A stretch of 64,000 nucleotides of DNA from Acidobacteriaceae bacterium TAA 166. GTDB taxonomy: Bacteria; Acidobacteriota; Terriglobia; Terriglobales; Acidobacteriaceae. Of this stretch, positions 15,849 to 24,596 are shown one piece after another; position 1 is the stretch's first letter, and each line of letters starts with the position of its first letter. The translations under genes and the position numbers were made by a program. The notes under the pieces were generated by a model. That model searched no databases, was not told where the DNA came from, and worked only from the letters and a program-made list of their open reading frames with translations. The DNA is taken from assembly GCA_000421065.1 (NCBI GenBank), contig ATWD01000002.1, positions 1,042,685 to 1,106,684 of the forward strand, read 5' to 3'.

Positions 15849-18538
15849 AGCAAGCCGGTAACGCTATCGCCAACCGTCTGAGTCTGCGTTCCCCGCAGCG
15901 TGAGTCGCTGGAAATCCTCGACCGCATCTGCGATCTGCTCTCCTTGCAAAAAGACCAGGATGCAGCGCAGGCACTCGCTACGATTCGCGCCGAGTTTGCC
16001 AACGTCACAGACTTCGAGCGTGACTTCCCCTCGTTGTGCTTTGCGCTGGCAACCGGCGTCGGCAAGACCCGTCTGATGGGCGCGTTCATTGCCTATCTCC
16101 ATCAGGCAGAGGGCATCCGTCACTTCTTCGTTCTTGCCCCAAATCTGACGATCTACAACAAGCTCATCTCCGATTTCACGCCCGGTTCGCCCAAGTACGT
16201 CTTTCAAGGTCTCTCCGACTTCGTTATCCAGCCGCCGGAGATTATCACCGGGGACAACTACGAAAGTGGGCGTGGCGTTCGCTCTGAGCGCCTTACCCAA
16301 CCCGTGATCCCCGGTCTAAAAGACCCGGACACGCCGGTTCACATCAACATTTTCAACATCAGCAAGATTAACTCGGAAGTGCGCGGCGGCGCAGAACCGC
16401 GTATCAAGCGATTGCAGGAGTATATCGGGGAGAGCTATTTCGAGTATCTGTCCGAGTTGGATGACCTCGTTCTCCTGATGGACGAATCGCATCGCTATCG
16501 TGGCAAGGCCGGAATGCGGGCGATCAACGAGCTCAAACCGATCCTCGGCTTGGAGCTTACAGCCACGCCGCGCACAGAAACCGGCAGCGGCGCGGACTTC
16601 AAGAATGTCATTTACAGCTACCCGCTGTCCTCTGCGCTCCGAGACGGCTTTGTAAAAGAGCCAGCCGTCGCAACCCGCGAGAACTTCCGTGCGGAGAATT
16701 ACGATGAGGTCGGCCTTGAGAAGCTAAAGCTGGAGGACAGTGTTCGCATCCATGAACACACCAAGGTCCAGCTCGACATCTATGCCCGCGAGAATCTGAA
16801 GCCTCTGGTCAAGCCATTCATGCTCGTTGTGGCAAAGGACACTACCCATGCGAACGACCTTCAACGGCGTATCGAAGCGGACGACTTTTTCGGAGGCAGG
16901 TACAAGGGCCGGGTAATCACCGTTCACTCCAACCAGACAGGCGATGAGAAGGACGAGACAGTGCAGCAGCTTCTTTCGGTCGAAGACCCAGCGAATCCGA
17001 CCGAGATCGTCATTCACGTCAACATGCTCAAGGAAGGCTGGGACGTAACGAACCTGTATACCATCGTCCCGCTTCGCACGGCTAACTCAAGAACGCTGGT
17101 CGAGCAGTCCATTGGGCGCGGTTTGCGTCTTCCGTATGGCAAGCGTACCGGCGTCCCCGATGTGGACCGCCTGACTATCGTTTCACACGACCGATTTCAG
17201 GAGATCGTAGATCACGCCAACGACCCGGACTCGATTATCCGTACAGGAGTTGTCATCGGGCGGGACATTCCCGACACGCCGACGAAGGCGGTCACCATCG
17301 AACCTGTCTTCATGACGCAGTTGGGTTTGGGGATGGCCCCGACGACTCCCGCTCCGGGTGCTCCACCGCAGCCCGCTCCGACCATCAGTGAGCCGGAGCG
17401 CAAGACTGCCGAAGTAACTATGCAAGTCATCCGGCAGCAATTCGAGAGGCTTGCCCGATCTGGTGATCTAAAGACGGAAGAAGTACAGCAGCGCATCGCT
17501 GCACGAGTAACAGAGCTCATGCAGCCGATTCAGGGCGAACTCCCAGGAGTAACGCAGCCGGTTGACGTGGCATCGGTGGTCGAGCGCGTCACCAGCGCCA
17601 TTGCGGAACGCACAATCGATATTCCGAAGATCATTGTGACGCCGAAGGGTGAAGTTACGGTAGGCTATCAGGACTTCGACTTGGATTGCAGCAGCTTCCG
17701 CCAGCCGCCCGCAGAGAAGGACCTGCTCGTTCAGCACTTGATGAACAATCAGCGGTTCAAGATCATTAGCGGTGACGGCGTGGTGCTAGAAAAGAATCTT
17801 GAAGATTATATTGTTCGCGGTCTCATCGACAAGGACGACATCAACTACGACGAACACGCTGAACTTCTCTACAAACTGGCAGGGCAGATGGTTCGTCATC
17901 TCCAGTCCTATCTCCAAACACCGGATGATGTGCTGAATGTCTTGCAGTTCTATCAGGCACAGCTTGTCACCCTCATTCACGCCCAAATGAACCAGCACTA
18001 CATCGAGAAGGCGACCGAGTACGAGGTCACGGTTTCCAAGGGCTTCCAGACCCTAACAAGTAGCATGGCTGCCATGCAGACTGACCAAGCGATTCTTCCC
18101 TTCCGCGCTCCGGTTGAAGAACGGCTTTTGATCCGCGGAATGCTCTTCGGTGGTTTCTCGAAGTGCCTGTACCCGGCCCAGAAGTTCGACTCGGACTCTG
18201 AACGCCGTTTCGCCATCATCCTTGAAGATGAATCCTCCGTGCTCAAGTGGCTCAAGCCGCCTAAAGATGTACTGAGAATTTACTACCACCAGGAAGAGAT
18301 CTACCAGCCTGACTTCATTGTCGAAACTCGTGCTGGTCTATTCTTGTGTGAGGTCAAGAGAGCGATAGAAATAGACGATCCAATTGTACAAATGAAGGCT
18401 AAGGCCGCCATTGAGTGGTGCCATCGAGCCTCCACAATCAGCGACAAGCCGTGGAAATATGTTCTCTTGTCACACGACCAGATTCAGATAAATCGGACGT
18501 TTGCGAATCTCGTTTCGTCTTTCGACGGTTCTGCATGA
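15845..18538 (+). CDS. Type III restriction enzyme Res-like helicase-nuclease
   Basis: This protein has 897 residues from a GTG start (15845) overlapping the methyltransferase stop (GTGA). Superfamily 2 helicase motifs are present: ATGVGKT (69-75), DESH (213-216) in LLMDESHRYRG, and EQSIGRGLRLP later. The C-terminus has a PD...E-x-K nuclease centre (PD 822-823, E836, K838 in QPDFIVETRAGLFLCEVKR). This is the Res subunit pattern: ATP-driven translocation plus cleavage. A proline-rich linker (TTPAPGAPPQPAPT) separates helicase and C-terminal parts. It ends the defence operon; a palindromic block follows before a convergent operon. Confidence 0.9.
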   Translation: MKQAGNAIANRLSLRSPQRESLEILDRICDLLSLQKDQDAAQALATIRAEFANVTDFERDFPSLCFALATGVGKTRLMGAFIAYLHQAEGIRHFFVLAPNLTIYNKLISDFTPGSPKYVFQGLSDFVIQPPEIITGDNYESGRGVRSERLTQPVIPGLKDPDTPVHINIFNISKINSEVRGGAEPRIKRLQEYIGESYFEYLSELDDLVLLMDESHRYRGKAGMRAINELKPILGLELTATPRTETGSGADFKNVIYSYPLSSALRDGFVKEPAVATRENFRAENYDEVGLEKLKLEDSVRIHEHTKVQLDIYARENLKPLVKPFMLVVAKDTTHANDLQRRIEADDFFGGRYKGRVITVHSNQTGDEKDETVQQLLSVEDPANPTEIVIHVNMLKEGWDVTNLYTIVPLRTANSRTLVEQSIGRGLRLPYGKRTGVPDVDRLTIVSHDRFQEIVDHANDPDSIIRTGVVIGRDIPDTPTKAVTIEPVFMTQLGLGMAPTTPAPGAPPQPAPTISEPERKTAEVTMQVIRQQFERLARSGDLKTEEVQQRIAARVTELMQPIQGELPGVTQPVDVASVVERVTSAIAERTIDIPKIIVTPKGEVTVGYQDFDLDCSSFRQPPAEKDLLVQHLMNNQRFKIISGDGVVLEKNLEDYIVRGLIDKDDINYDEHAELLYKLAGQMVRHLQSYLQTPDDVLNVLQFYQAQLVTLIHAQMNQHYIEKATEYEVTVSKGFQTLTSSMAAMQTDQAILPFRAPVEERLLIRGMLFGGFSKCLYPAQKFDSDSERRFAIILEDESSVLKWLKPPKDVLRIYYHQEEIYQPDFIVETRAGLFLCEVKRAIEIDDPIVQMKAKAAIEWCHRASTISDKPWKYVLLSHDQIQINRTFANLVSSFDGSA

Positions 18539-18782
18539 GGCCACACGCCGGACTCTTTCAGAGTATTTCCCAATATCATGGCATTCCCACGATAACCAGA
18601 AAAGAGTCCGTCACCGTATTCGGGTCAAGGCTGCGCCTGCCAGCTATTGGTCCGGTCCAGTAGTTAGCGCACCGCCGACAGGCGGCATGGCCTTGACGCG
18701 GATGCGGCGACGGGTAGCATCTCGAAGGCATGTGGGAATGCCTCGCATTGATCTTTTTCTGGATGGTGAATGGATGCTTGTT

Positions 18783-18960
18783 TGATCTGAAGTTGATCCG
18801 TGGAAGATCAGATTGTCATCTGTCAGTGATGCCGGCTTGATTTGAAGTAGATCAAGTTCAGTACCGGCATTGATCCAAGTCCGGACCTGAATTGGACGCC
18901 GATTGGGACTAACTTCGTACCGTTTCAGTACCAGATTTGGTCCTTACTCGGTACCTGTTT
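18783..18960. repeat. Cluster of short repeats and dyads between convergent operons of element A
   Basis: Related units TGATCTGAAGTTGATC (from 18783), CTTGATTTGAAGTAGATCAAG-like sequence (18836-18856) and GGACCTGAATTGGAC (from about 18893) recur about every 54 bp. ATGCCGG and CCGGCAT flank the middle unit, whose inner arms CTTGAT and ATCAAG are complementary. CAGTACC appears twice (about 18859 and 18927). No gene was found in 18539-18960. The layout resembles iterons of a replication or excision control site, but this is inference. Confidence 0.45.
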
Positions 18961-18962
18961 TT

Positions 18963-19024
18963 GTCAGGGCGGGAACGACCGAGCGAAGCGGCAACACGGA
19001 GTGTGTGGTCGTTCCCGCCCTGAC
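18963..19024. repeat. Perfect 18-bp inverted repeat with 26-nt loop
   Basis: GTCAGGGCGGGAACGACC (18963-18980) and its exact complement (19007-19024) enclose 26 nt. It lies between the converging res gene and the minus-strand operon ending at 19107. There is no T-run on the 3' side in either direction (T5 precedes the left arm), so it is not a classical intrinsic terminator. It could be a cruciform, a nicking or replication structure, or a factor-dependent terminator. Confidence 0.6.
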
Positions 19025-19106
19025 CCTGCTTATATTTTGGGTTAGCCTGACCCGTGCCTTGACCCCAGATCATAGGTAAAAGATTGATATTAAGGATGTT
19101 GACCTA

Positions 19107-20144
19107 TCAGGAGGCAGAGCGATGGGGGGAACGCTCCATAGAGTGGAAGGTTGGGGCCTTCCGGGGCAGATGGCGGTGTTGGAAGATGGGATAACTCTGT
19201 CTCTGTAGCTCTGTGCGAAAGGAAAAAGTGGAGCTTTGTGCCCCCATCAGCGCAGGGATTTCACTTGCGCTGAAGCGTCTCACCCGCCACTGCTGATACA
19301 GCCTTTCATGCTCCCGCGAAGTATACAATGGGTTTCCTTCTCGGAGCAGCAGGAAATCCTGCATCGCCAACCCTCCAAGTCCGCTGTCATAGCGTGCCCG
19401 CACCCTAAGCCACTCCAGCAGATGGTCCGGCCCTTTTGGATAAAGGGCATGAGCGTTGGCCATCCGGCTTTGCGGGAAGAGCTTCTCGAACAGACGTCCG
19501 GCTCCCACGAAATTCAGGTCGGAGTCTGACAGATAGACGAGTTCAAACCTAGTCAGCGCCTGAAACAGTTGCTTGTAGCTGACAAGGAACTTTTCAAAAC
19601 GAATGAGTGACCGGGTGCCTTCTTCAACGTAGACGAAGCGGGGAGCTTTGCTTATTGCCTCGTGGCTTATCAGGATGTGGTCGGCAAAAGAAATCTGGGA
19701 ATATCGGCCAGCCTCCGGCAGAGAGGCAGGCGGAACATGAAGAGACTCGGTAAAGAATCGGACCTTTGCTTCGCGAGTTTCGAGAAATTCCTCACCCAAC
19801 TGCAGCAGGACATAATCGAGCGCCATGAGCCGGAGCTTGATCTCGGCATCGCTTTTCCGGCGGCGGTTCTGCGAGTCGGGATTATTGAGCAGCCTGTAGA
19901 ACGGTTTGTAAAACAGGTGATAGACGTGACGCTGCTGGCCAAAGTCGAGAACGGCAACGTGTCCTCTGCGTTTTGCCCTGAGCAGAAAATGCTGAGCGAT
20001 GGCACCATTGGCCCGGTCGATGAATTGATCGAACTGGCGACGGAGGAAGTAGCCGGAGTGAACAGCCACGAGGTAAAGGAAGCTGGCTTCGCGCTCCGTA
20101 TATCCCAGATACTCGATGCCACGAATGGGGTCGGCGCTGGTCAT
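19107..20144 (-). CDS. Hypothetical mobile-element protein
   Basis: This 345-residue protein is the last gene of a three-gene minus-strand operon; its ATG overlaps the stop of the upstream gene by 4 bp. I do not recognise a named domain. The N-terminus (GYTEREASFLYLVAVHSGYFLRRQFDQFI) looks like a helix-turn-helix region. The rest is mixed alpha/beta with a basic C-terminus. Such proteins are seen next to xis/int in integrative elements, where a role in replication or mobilisation is plausible but unproven. Confidence 0.6.
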   Translation of the reverse strand: MTSADPIRGIEYLGYTEREASFLYLVAVHSGYFLRRQFDQFIDRANGAIAQHFLLRAKRRGHVAVLDFGQQRHVYHLFYKPFYRLLNNPDSQNRRRKSDAEIKLRLMALDYVLLQLGEEFLETREAKVRFFTESLHVPPASLPEAGRYSQISFADHILISHEAISKAPRFVYVEEGTRSLIRFEKFLVSYKQLFQALTRFELVYLSDSDLNFVGAGRLFEKLFPQSRMANAHALYPKGPDHLLEWLRVRARYDSGLGGLAMQDFLLLREGNPLYTSREHERLYQQWRVRRFSASEIPALMGAQSSTFSFRTELQRQSYPIFQHRHLPRKAPTFHSMERSPHRSAS

Positions 20145-21211
20145 AGATCGAGAATGCCCGTCATCATGTCGTGGTCATCCTCGATTCGGGCGGTCAGTGT
20201 TGCCCGGTCCGATGCCGAGGCATAGAGACGAAACCCGGCCTGCAACTTCGCGGCAAGGTGCCTGCCGTGATAGGCCGCGGTGGCGACTTCCACATCCGAG
20301 TGCCCGCTCTGTGCGCCCTGATCGAGGTCGTATTCGATGCGAAGGTCGGGAATCTGGATCGAGTCGTCGATGAACTTCAGGTCTAACTGCTCCGCGACCT
20401 GCTGCTTGATCGCACTCAAATCCTCATCCGGCTCTGCCTTCTGCAGTGTGTGTATGGCCTTCTGGATGTCGGCCTTCAATTCAAAGTCCAGAACGATGCG
20501 CGGGTTGCTGCCGCCGTCCCTCTCAATCCGCTCCCACTCCTTAAGGTAGGCACGATAGACCTGAGCATCGTGCTCCGCCTCGCGCGGCTTCACCAGCTCT
20601 GCATATATCTCCTGATCGTGGCGAAACTGTCCCGTCCGCAGCAGGACATTCCGTCCTTCTTCGGTCAACGTGACCACCTGAATGCGTTCGACAGGCCGGT
20701 TCTGTCCGTCGCGGCGGGCGTTGATGAAACTGGTCTCGGCCAGGTTCTTTTCTCGCAGATAGGCCAGGTCACGCTCCATCTGTCCACGATTGCCACCATA
20801 GATCGTCGCAGCCAAATCGCGCGCCGTAATGACGCGGAAACGCCCCACCTCACCGAGCATTCGTGTCTCTTCCGGGCGAAGTCGCAAATCCACGGCAATC
20901 GCGGGAAGCCGGTCCCGGCCTGGACGGACTTCCTGAGCGCGGATGCGCTTTCGTTCTTCTCTCGGCAGTTCGTGACGTACCGCGCGTTCCCGCTTTGGAT
21001 GTGAGACAGCAGTTACCCGGCGGTCGGCTGCCCGTTGTTTCAGGGATTCGAGCCTGCCCTGAATCGGGCTGCGGTCATCTCGTCCCGTTTGTTTCGGCGA
21101 GTCTCCGTCTATATGACGATCCCGTTCCTTCGACTCTGGAGCCTGCGGTTTGGGCTTCCGCACCGGCATGTAGTCATAGTCGTCTCGCGGATCGTAGATG
21201 GGGATGTCCAT
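20141..21211 (-). CDS. Winged-helix protein resembling replication-relaxation family proteins
   Basis: This 356-residue protein has a basic, disordered N-terminus (about 1-100). A winged-helix segment follows (GEVGRFRVITARDLAATIYGG then RQMERDLAYLREKNL-type sequence). The C-terminal half includes TAAYHGRHLAAKLQAGFRLY. This pattern is reminiscent of the replication-relaxation (Replic_Relax-like) family found on actinobacterial and other mobile elements. The assignment rests on pattern alone. It lies between two partners with spacing of 6 bp and an overlap of 4 bp, so the three are co-expressed and probably work together in element maintenance. Confidence 0.55.
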   Translation of the reverse strand: MDIPIYDPRDDYDYMPVRKPKPQAPESKERDRHIDGDSPKQTGRDDRSPIQGRLESLKQRAADRRVTAVSHPKRERAVRHELPREERKRIRAQEVRPGRDRLPAIAVDLRLRPEETRMLGEVGRFRVITARDLAATIYGGNRGQMERDLAYLREKNLAETSFINARRDGQNRPVERIQVVTLTEEGRNVLLRTGQFRHDQEIYAELVKPREAEHDAQVYRAYLKEWERIERDGGSNPRIVLDFELKADIQKAIHTLQKAEPDEDLSAIKQQVAEQLDLKFIDDSIQIPDLRIEYDLDQGAQSGHSDVEVATAAYHGRHLAAKLQAGFRLYASASDRATLTARIEDDHDMMTGILDL

Positions 21212-21217
21212 ATTGCC

Positions 21218-22381
21218 TCAACCCTGTTCGCCGTACTCCAACTGAAGCGCGACCATGCGCTCCGTAATCTCCGGCTTCTCCCATGCCTGCCGGAACAGGT
21301 CGCGCAGCCGCAGCCATTCCTTGTCGGTGAAGGCGATCTCGATGTCCTGCTGCTTCGGCCAAAGTGTGTACTTCGTTTCGCCGGAATCTTCATTGGTTGC
21401 GACGATCGCACGGAAATACCGTCCGTTCCAAGCTGACAGTTCATCGAATTCTTCCAGCATGGCGTGGAACTCGATCAGCTCCGGGTAATGAAGGATGCTG
21501 TAGGTAAAGCTGCGCGGCGGACGGAACTCAAGATGGAACGCAATATCTCCGCTGCCTCCATCTCCAAAGGACAGCCGCAAATTGCGCGTTTCGATACTGT
21601 CTGGAAATTTTGGCCTCTCTGCCGGGCCGGAAGAATCGGGCTGCACAATACGCACCGGCGAGTGATGGCGTAGCCAGTGGCCTCGCGCGGCAATCCGCCA
21701 TAGGACATTCCAATACGGCGCAAGCGCCTGGTCGATGCGGCGGCTCTCCGGCTCCGACTGAATCGCAGTCAATAAGCAACGTCCGACGGAGCCGGGATAT
21801 TTCCAATCTTCTTCTGATTGCAACTGCGCTTTCTGTGTCGCAATCAATCTCCGCACCGTTTCATAACTCTGCTCGGCATCCTCCTTCTCCGAAAACGGAA
21901 TGCCGGAATTATGACCGTCCAGGTTGGCGAAGTAGTACCAGAGATGTTTTCCAAAAACCTCTTTTTTCTGGCTTTGAAGCAGGCTTGCAAATGCCTCGAC
22001 CAATCCGAGAAACGACTCCCGGCAGGGAGCCGCAGGTCGCCATACAGGGGGAACCTGCCGCTGCTCTTCGGCTCCGATCTGGAGATAGATCGCCAGCAGG
22101 TCCCACTCGGCCACGGACAACGTGTGCTCGGCCTCCCACTGCTGCCGAATCTTCCACAGGCTCTCAGCCGGATTTTTCAGCAGCTCGTAGCGTGCGGTCT
22201 CGCGTTCTACGGCTTCTACGCGGTCTTCCAGAACAAGAAACGCCGCCTCAGAAAGTGAAACCGGACGGTTTAGCTGCTCCATCAATGCCTGCCGATGGCG
22301 CTCCAGCACCTCGATCCGCTCCTCATTGAGCCGGAGGGAGATGACATCGTTTTTTCGTTCCTTGTCGCGTTTGTATCGCAT
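21218..22381 (-). CDS. Hypothetical element protein with ribbon-helix-helix-like N-terminus
   Basis: This 387-residue protein is the first gene of the minus-strand operon. The start region (RKNDVISLRLNEERIEVLERHRQALMEQLNRPVSLSEAAFLVLEDRV) resembles a ribbon-helix-helix DNA-binding domain. The remainder is unassigned. The AT-rich 97-bp gap to the divergent xis gene holds TTGTTT and AAACAA as a 6-bp inverted repeat (22384-22400) directly against the start codon, suggesting autoregulation. No Shine-Dalgarno is obvious. Function unknown. Confidence 0.55.
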   Translation of the reverse strand: MRYKRDKERKNDVISLRLNEERIEVLERHRQALMEQLNRPVSLSEAAFLVLEDRVEAVERETARYELLKNPAESLWKIRQQWEAEHTLSVAEWDLLAIYLQIGAEEQRQVPPVWRPAAPCRESFLGLVEAFASLLQSQKKEVFGKHLWYYFANLDGHNSGIPFSEKEDAEQSYETVRRLIATQKAQLQSEEDWKYPGSVGRCLLTAIQSEPESRRIDQALAPYWNVLWRIAARGHWLRHHSPVRIVQPDSSGPAERPKFPDSIETRNLRLSFGDGGSGDIAFHLEFRPPRSFTYSILHYPELIEFHAMLEEFDELSAWNGRYFRAIVATNEDSGETKYTLWPKQQDIEIAFTDKEWLRLRDLFRQAWEKPEITERMVALQLEYGEQG

Positions 22382-22478
22382 GATTGTTTACAAAAAACAA
22401 ATATGTAATCATAATAACACTAGCTCGCTTTCTGCTCGGAATGCAAGCAGAATTTTCTGACAGAATCTCTGCGAGCCG

Positions 22479-22772
22479 ATGAGGTGTCCTTTGAAGTCAT
22501 CCCCTTCACAAAGGAACTCGATCCCCATTGAACCCGTCTTTGAACGGCTGCTGAATCTGCATGAAGCGGCGGCGCTTCTGGAGATGCACTGGAAAACCCT
22601 TGAAGGAATGGCGCGGAAAGGAACGGTGCCTGCATTTCGCATTGGTGGCCGCTGGCGCTTTCGCGCCTCTCTTCTGAACGCCTGGCTGGAGAAAAGACTT
22701 GTAGCGCCTCGTTCCGGCGAGGTTCAATGGAATCAGCCAGCCGCTCTGCGTGATGCGGGAGAGAAGGAATGA
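22479..22772 (+). CDS. Excisionase-like helix-turn-helix protein (element A)
   Basis: This 97-residue protein has an MerR/Xis-type DNA-binding helix pattern (LLNLHEAAALLEMHWKTLEGMARKGTVPAFRIGGRWRFRASLLNAWLEK). It matches the equivalent protein at 59839-60066. It overlaps the integrase start by 4 bp (ATGA), so the pair is one operon controlling integration and excision of element A. Confidence 0.8.
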   Translation: MRCPLKSSPSQRNSIPIEPVFERLLNLHEAAALLEMHWKTLEGMARKGTVPAFRIGGRWRFRASLLNAWLEKRLVAPRSGEVQWNQPAALRDAGEKE

Positions 22773-23977
22773 AGTTTTCACGCGAGCGTTTTCAGAATGG
22801 ATCGTTACGCAGGGTGCCGCGCAAGACGGGTCCCGATGTATGGGAATTCCGTTACCGCGATCACTCGAAACCGGGTTTGCCGATGCGACAAGTGACACTG
22901 AGCACCGTCGAATATCAAACCGAAACCGCCGCCCGTCGCGCTTTGCAGGCATTGCTGCTGAAGATCAATGGCAGCGAGGCTTATATCGCGCAACGGTCGC
23001 CAACCTTTGGAACTGTCCTCGACAAGTTCATTACGGATGAGCGCCTGAAAGAGATCAAGGCGCAGCGTCCCGGTGAAACCGTCGATGACGGTCTGAAGTT
23101 CAGCACCACGGTCGGGTATCTGTCTGTCATCAAGGTTCACCTCCGGCCTGCATGGAGCAAGGTGATTCTGACAGACATCAAGCCGCTCGAAGTACAGGAG
23201 TGGCTGAAACAACTCAACCTCTCGAAGAAAACCAAGCAGAACATCAAAGCAGCCTTCCATCGCATGTTGGAACTCTCTATGCTTTGGGGGCTTTTACCTG
23301 CACAGCGCAATCCACTAAGCCTTGTCGAAATCAAAGGGGGAACAACACGGCCACGCCGGAAGAAATTCATCCTAACGCCGGAGCAATTTCAGCAGTTGTG
23401 CAATCTGCTGGAAGAACCCTACAGGACGATGGTTATTATCGCCATGTGCCTGGGCTTGCGGGTGAGCGAGATTCTGGCGCTGAAGTGGCCCGACTTCGAT
23501 TTTGAAGAGGGTACGCTGATGATTACGCGGGGCACCGTCCACGGAAGAATCGGGCGTGTGAAAACGGAGTATAGCGAGGATGAAATGCCTCTCGATCCGG
23601 CCTTCGCGCACATCATTCAGAAGTGGCGGATGCAGTGTCCGGCCAGTGAAGGGAGATGGGTCTTTCCTAATCCCAACACGGGCGGAGTTTGGCACTCTTC
23701 TGTTTTACAGGGAGACATCCTTGTGCCTGCGGGCAAGAAGATCGGCGTACTGCGGCTGGGCTGGCATACCTTCCGGCACAGCTACCGCTCGCTGCTCGAT
23801 GCCTGCGGCGCTCCTATCGGCGTGCAGCAGAAACTGATGAGGCACGCTCAGGTAAGCACGACCATGAAATATGGGGATGCTTATATGGGAGAAAAACGGA
23901 AGGCGCATAGCGCCGTTGTACAGATGGTATTACCCACAAATGCTGCTACAGAAACGGAGAGAAGTGTTTCCGCTTAG
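22769..23977 (+). CDS. Tyrosine recombinase/integrase of element A
   Basis: This 402-residue phage-type integrase contains an N-terminal arm-binding region, a SAM-like core-binding domain (about 75-180) and a catalytic domain. The catalytic residues read as R231 (CLGLRVSEI), H333 and R336 (HTFRHSYR), H359 (MRHA) and Y368 (TMKYGD). It ends 71 bp before the att2 tRNA fragment and points at it. The related integrase at 60174-61427 has the same position relative to the intact tRNA. It should recombine the att sites that bound element A. Confidence 0.95.
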   Translation: MKFSRERFQNGSLRRVPRKTGPDVWEFRYRDHSKPGLPMRQVTLSTVEYQTETAARRALQALLLKINGSEAYIAQRSPTFGTVLDKFITDERLKEIKAQRPGETVDDGLKFSTTVGYLSVIKVHLRPAWSKVILTDIKPLEVQEWLKQLNLSKKTKQNIKAAFHRMLELSMLWGLLPAQRNPLSLVEIKGGTTRPRRKKFILTPEQFQQLCNLLEEPYRTMVIIAMCLGLRVSEILALKWPDFDFEEGTLMITRGTVHGRIGRVKTEYSEDEMPLDPAFAHIIQKWRMQCPASEGRWVFPNPNTGGVWHSSVLQGDILVPAGKKIGVLRLGWHTFRHSYRSLLDACGAPIGVQQKLMRHAQVSTTMKYGDAYMGEKRKAHSAVVQMVLPTNAATETERSVSA

Positions 23978-24048
23978 CGTGGGGTTGTGTGGGGATTTGT
24001 GAGCAGTTTGTGTAACCCAAAAACAATCTTAAGTTATTTAGATTGTTT

Positions 24049-24093
24049 TGGTTGCGGGGGTAGGATTTGAACCTACGACCTTTGGGTTATGAG
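24049..24093 (-). other. att2: 3' fragment of tRNA-fMet between elements A and B
   Basis: These 45 bp are identical to the 3' end of the intact tRNA-fMet (61502-61546), including CCA. The 5' half is missing. It forms the right end of element A and the left end of element B, making the two elements a tandem array. Confidence 0.95.
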
Positions 24094-24098
24094 AAGCG

Positions 24099-24113
24099 TA
24101 AGTTGTTGATTCT
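24099..24113. repeat. 15-bp repeat at left end of element B; copy at right end (61486-61500)
   Basis: TAAGTTGTTGATTCT occurs 6 bp right of att2 and again directly left of the tRNA copy at 61502. Both termini of element B thus carry the same box, consistent with a recombinase or excisionase arm site. The match is seen; the role is inferred. Confidence 0.6.
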
Positions 24114-24374
24114 AAATGAACTGTAGCGGCTCAGATGATCTCTTGAGACCTTTAGAATCAATAAGATACAGACCCCTTTCGCTTACTGTTCGTTATTGTT
24201 CAGTTGAATTTAGCACAAAGTATGCCCGGTTACCTTTGGGGGCCGATTCCACGGGTCATGCGAAAAACGCCGGAAAAGCCAGATTTTCAGCGAATGGACT
24301 CGCTTATTGTTCAGTCGTTTGGCTAATTTCGCGGAATCTAGCCGGAAATACGCTAGTTGCAGCACAGCTACGCG
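24114..24374. other. Left end of element B, no gene recognised
   Basis: About 260 bp hold the 20-bp repeat shared with 4869-4888 (at 24192-24211) and a further related TTATTGTTCAGT stretch near 24303. No coding region was seen. Confidence 0.5.
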
Positions 24375-24596
24375 TCAGAGCTGATCTACTGTTTCCGGAG
24401 TGGCATCGCTCACTTTTGCCAAAACGCGCTTCAACTTCGCGATAGAACCCCTGCCAGCGCGCTCTTGGAGCCGTGACCACTCTCCGACACCTTCAGCCAC
24501 AAGCACTGCCACCAGTTTGTCCACGGAGACATGATCCTGCGCGGCCAACTTCGAGGCCTGCTGGTAGACATCGTCGGGAAGTTGAATGGTCTTCAT
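24375..24596 (-). CDS. Antitoxin-like small protein of the PIN toxin module
   Basis: This 73-residue protein starts MKTIQLPDDVYQQASKLAAQDHVSVDKLVAVLVAEGV, a ribbon-helix-helix-like antitoxin pattern with a short acidic tail. It overlaps the preceding PIN-domain gene by 4 bp (ATGA). The toxin-first order is known for this PIN family. It is expected to neutralise the toxin and repress the operon. Confidence 0.65.
   Translation of the reverse strand: MKTIQLPDDVYQQASKLAAQDHVSVDKLVAVLVAEGVGEWSRLQERAGRGSIAKLKRVLAKVSDATPETVDQL

Noticed and set aside
6415..18538. Calling the operon DISARM or BREX
   Set aside because: The SNF2 helicase resembles DrmD, but no DrmA/DrmB/DrmC, PglZ or BrxC-like gene is present; the Mod-Res pair defines a type III core instead.
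18963..19024. Intrinsic terminator
   Set aside because: The loop is 26 nt and there is no T-run on the 3' side in either direction.
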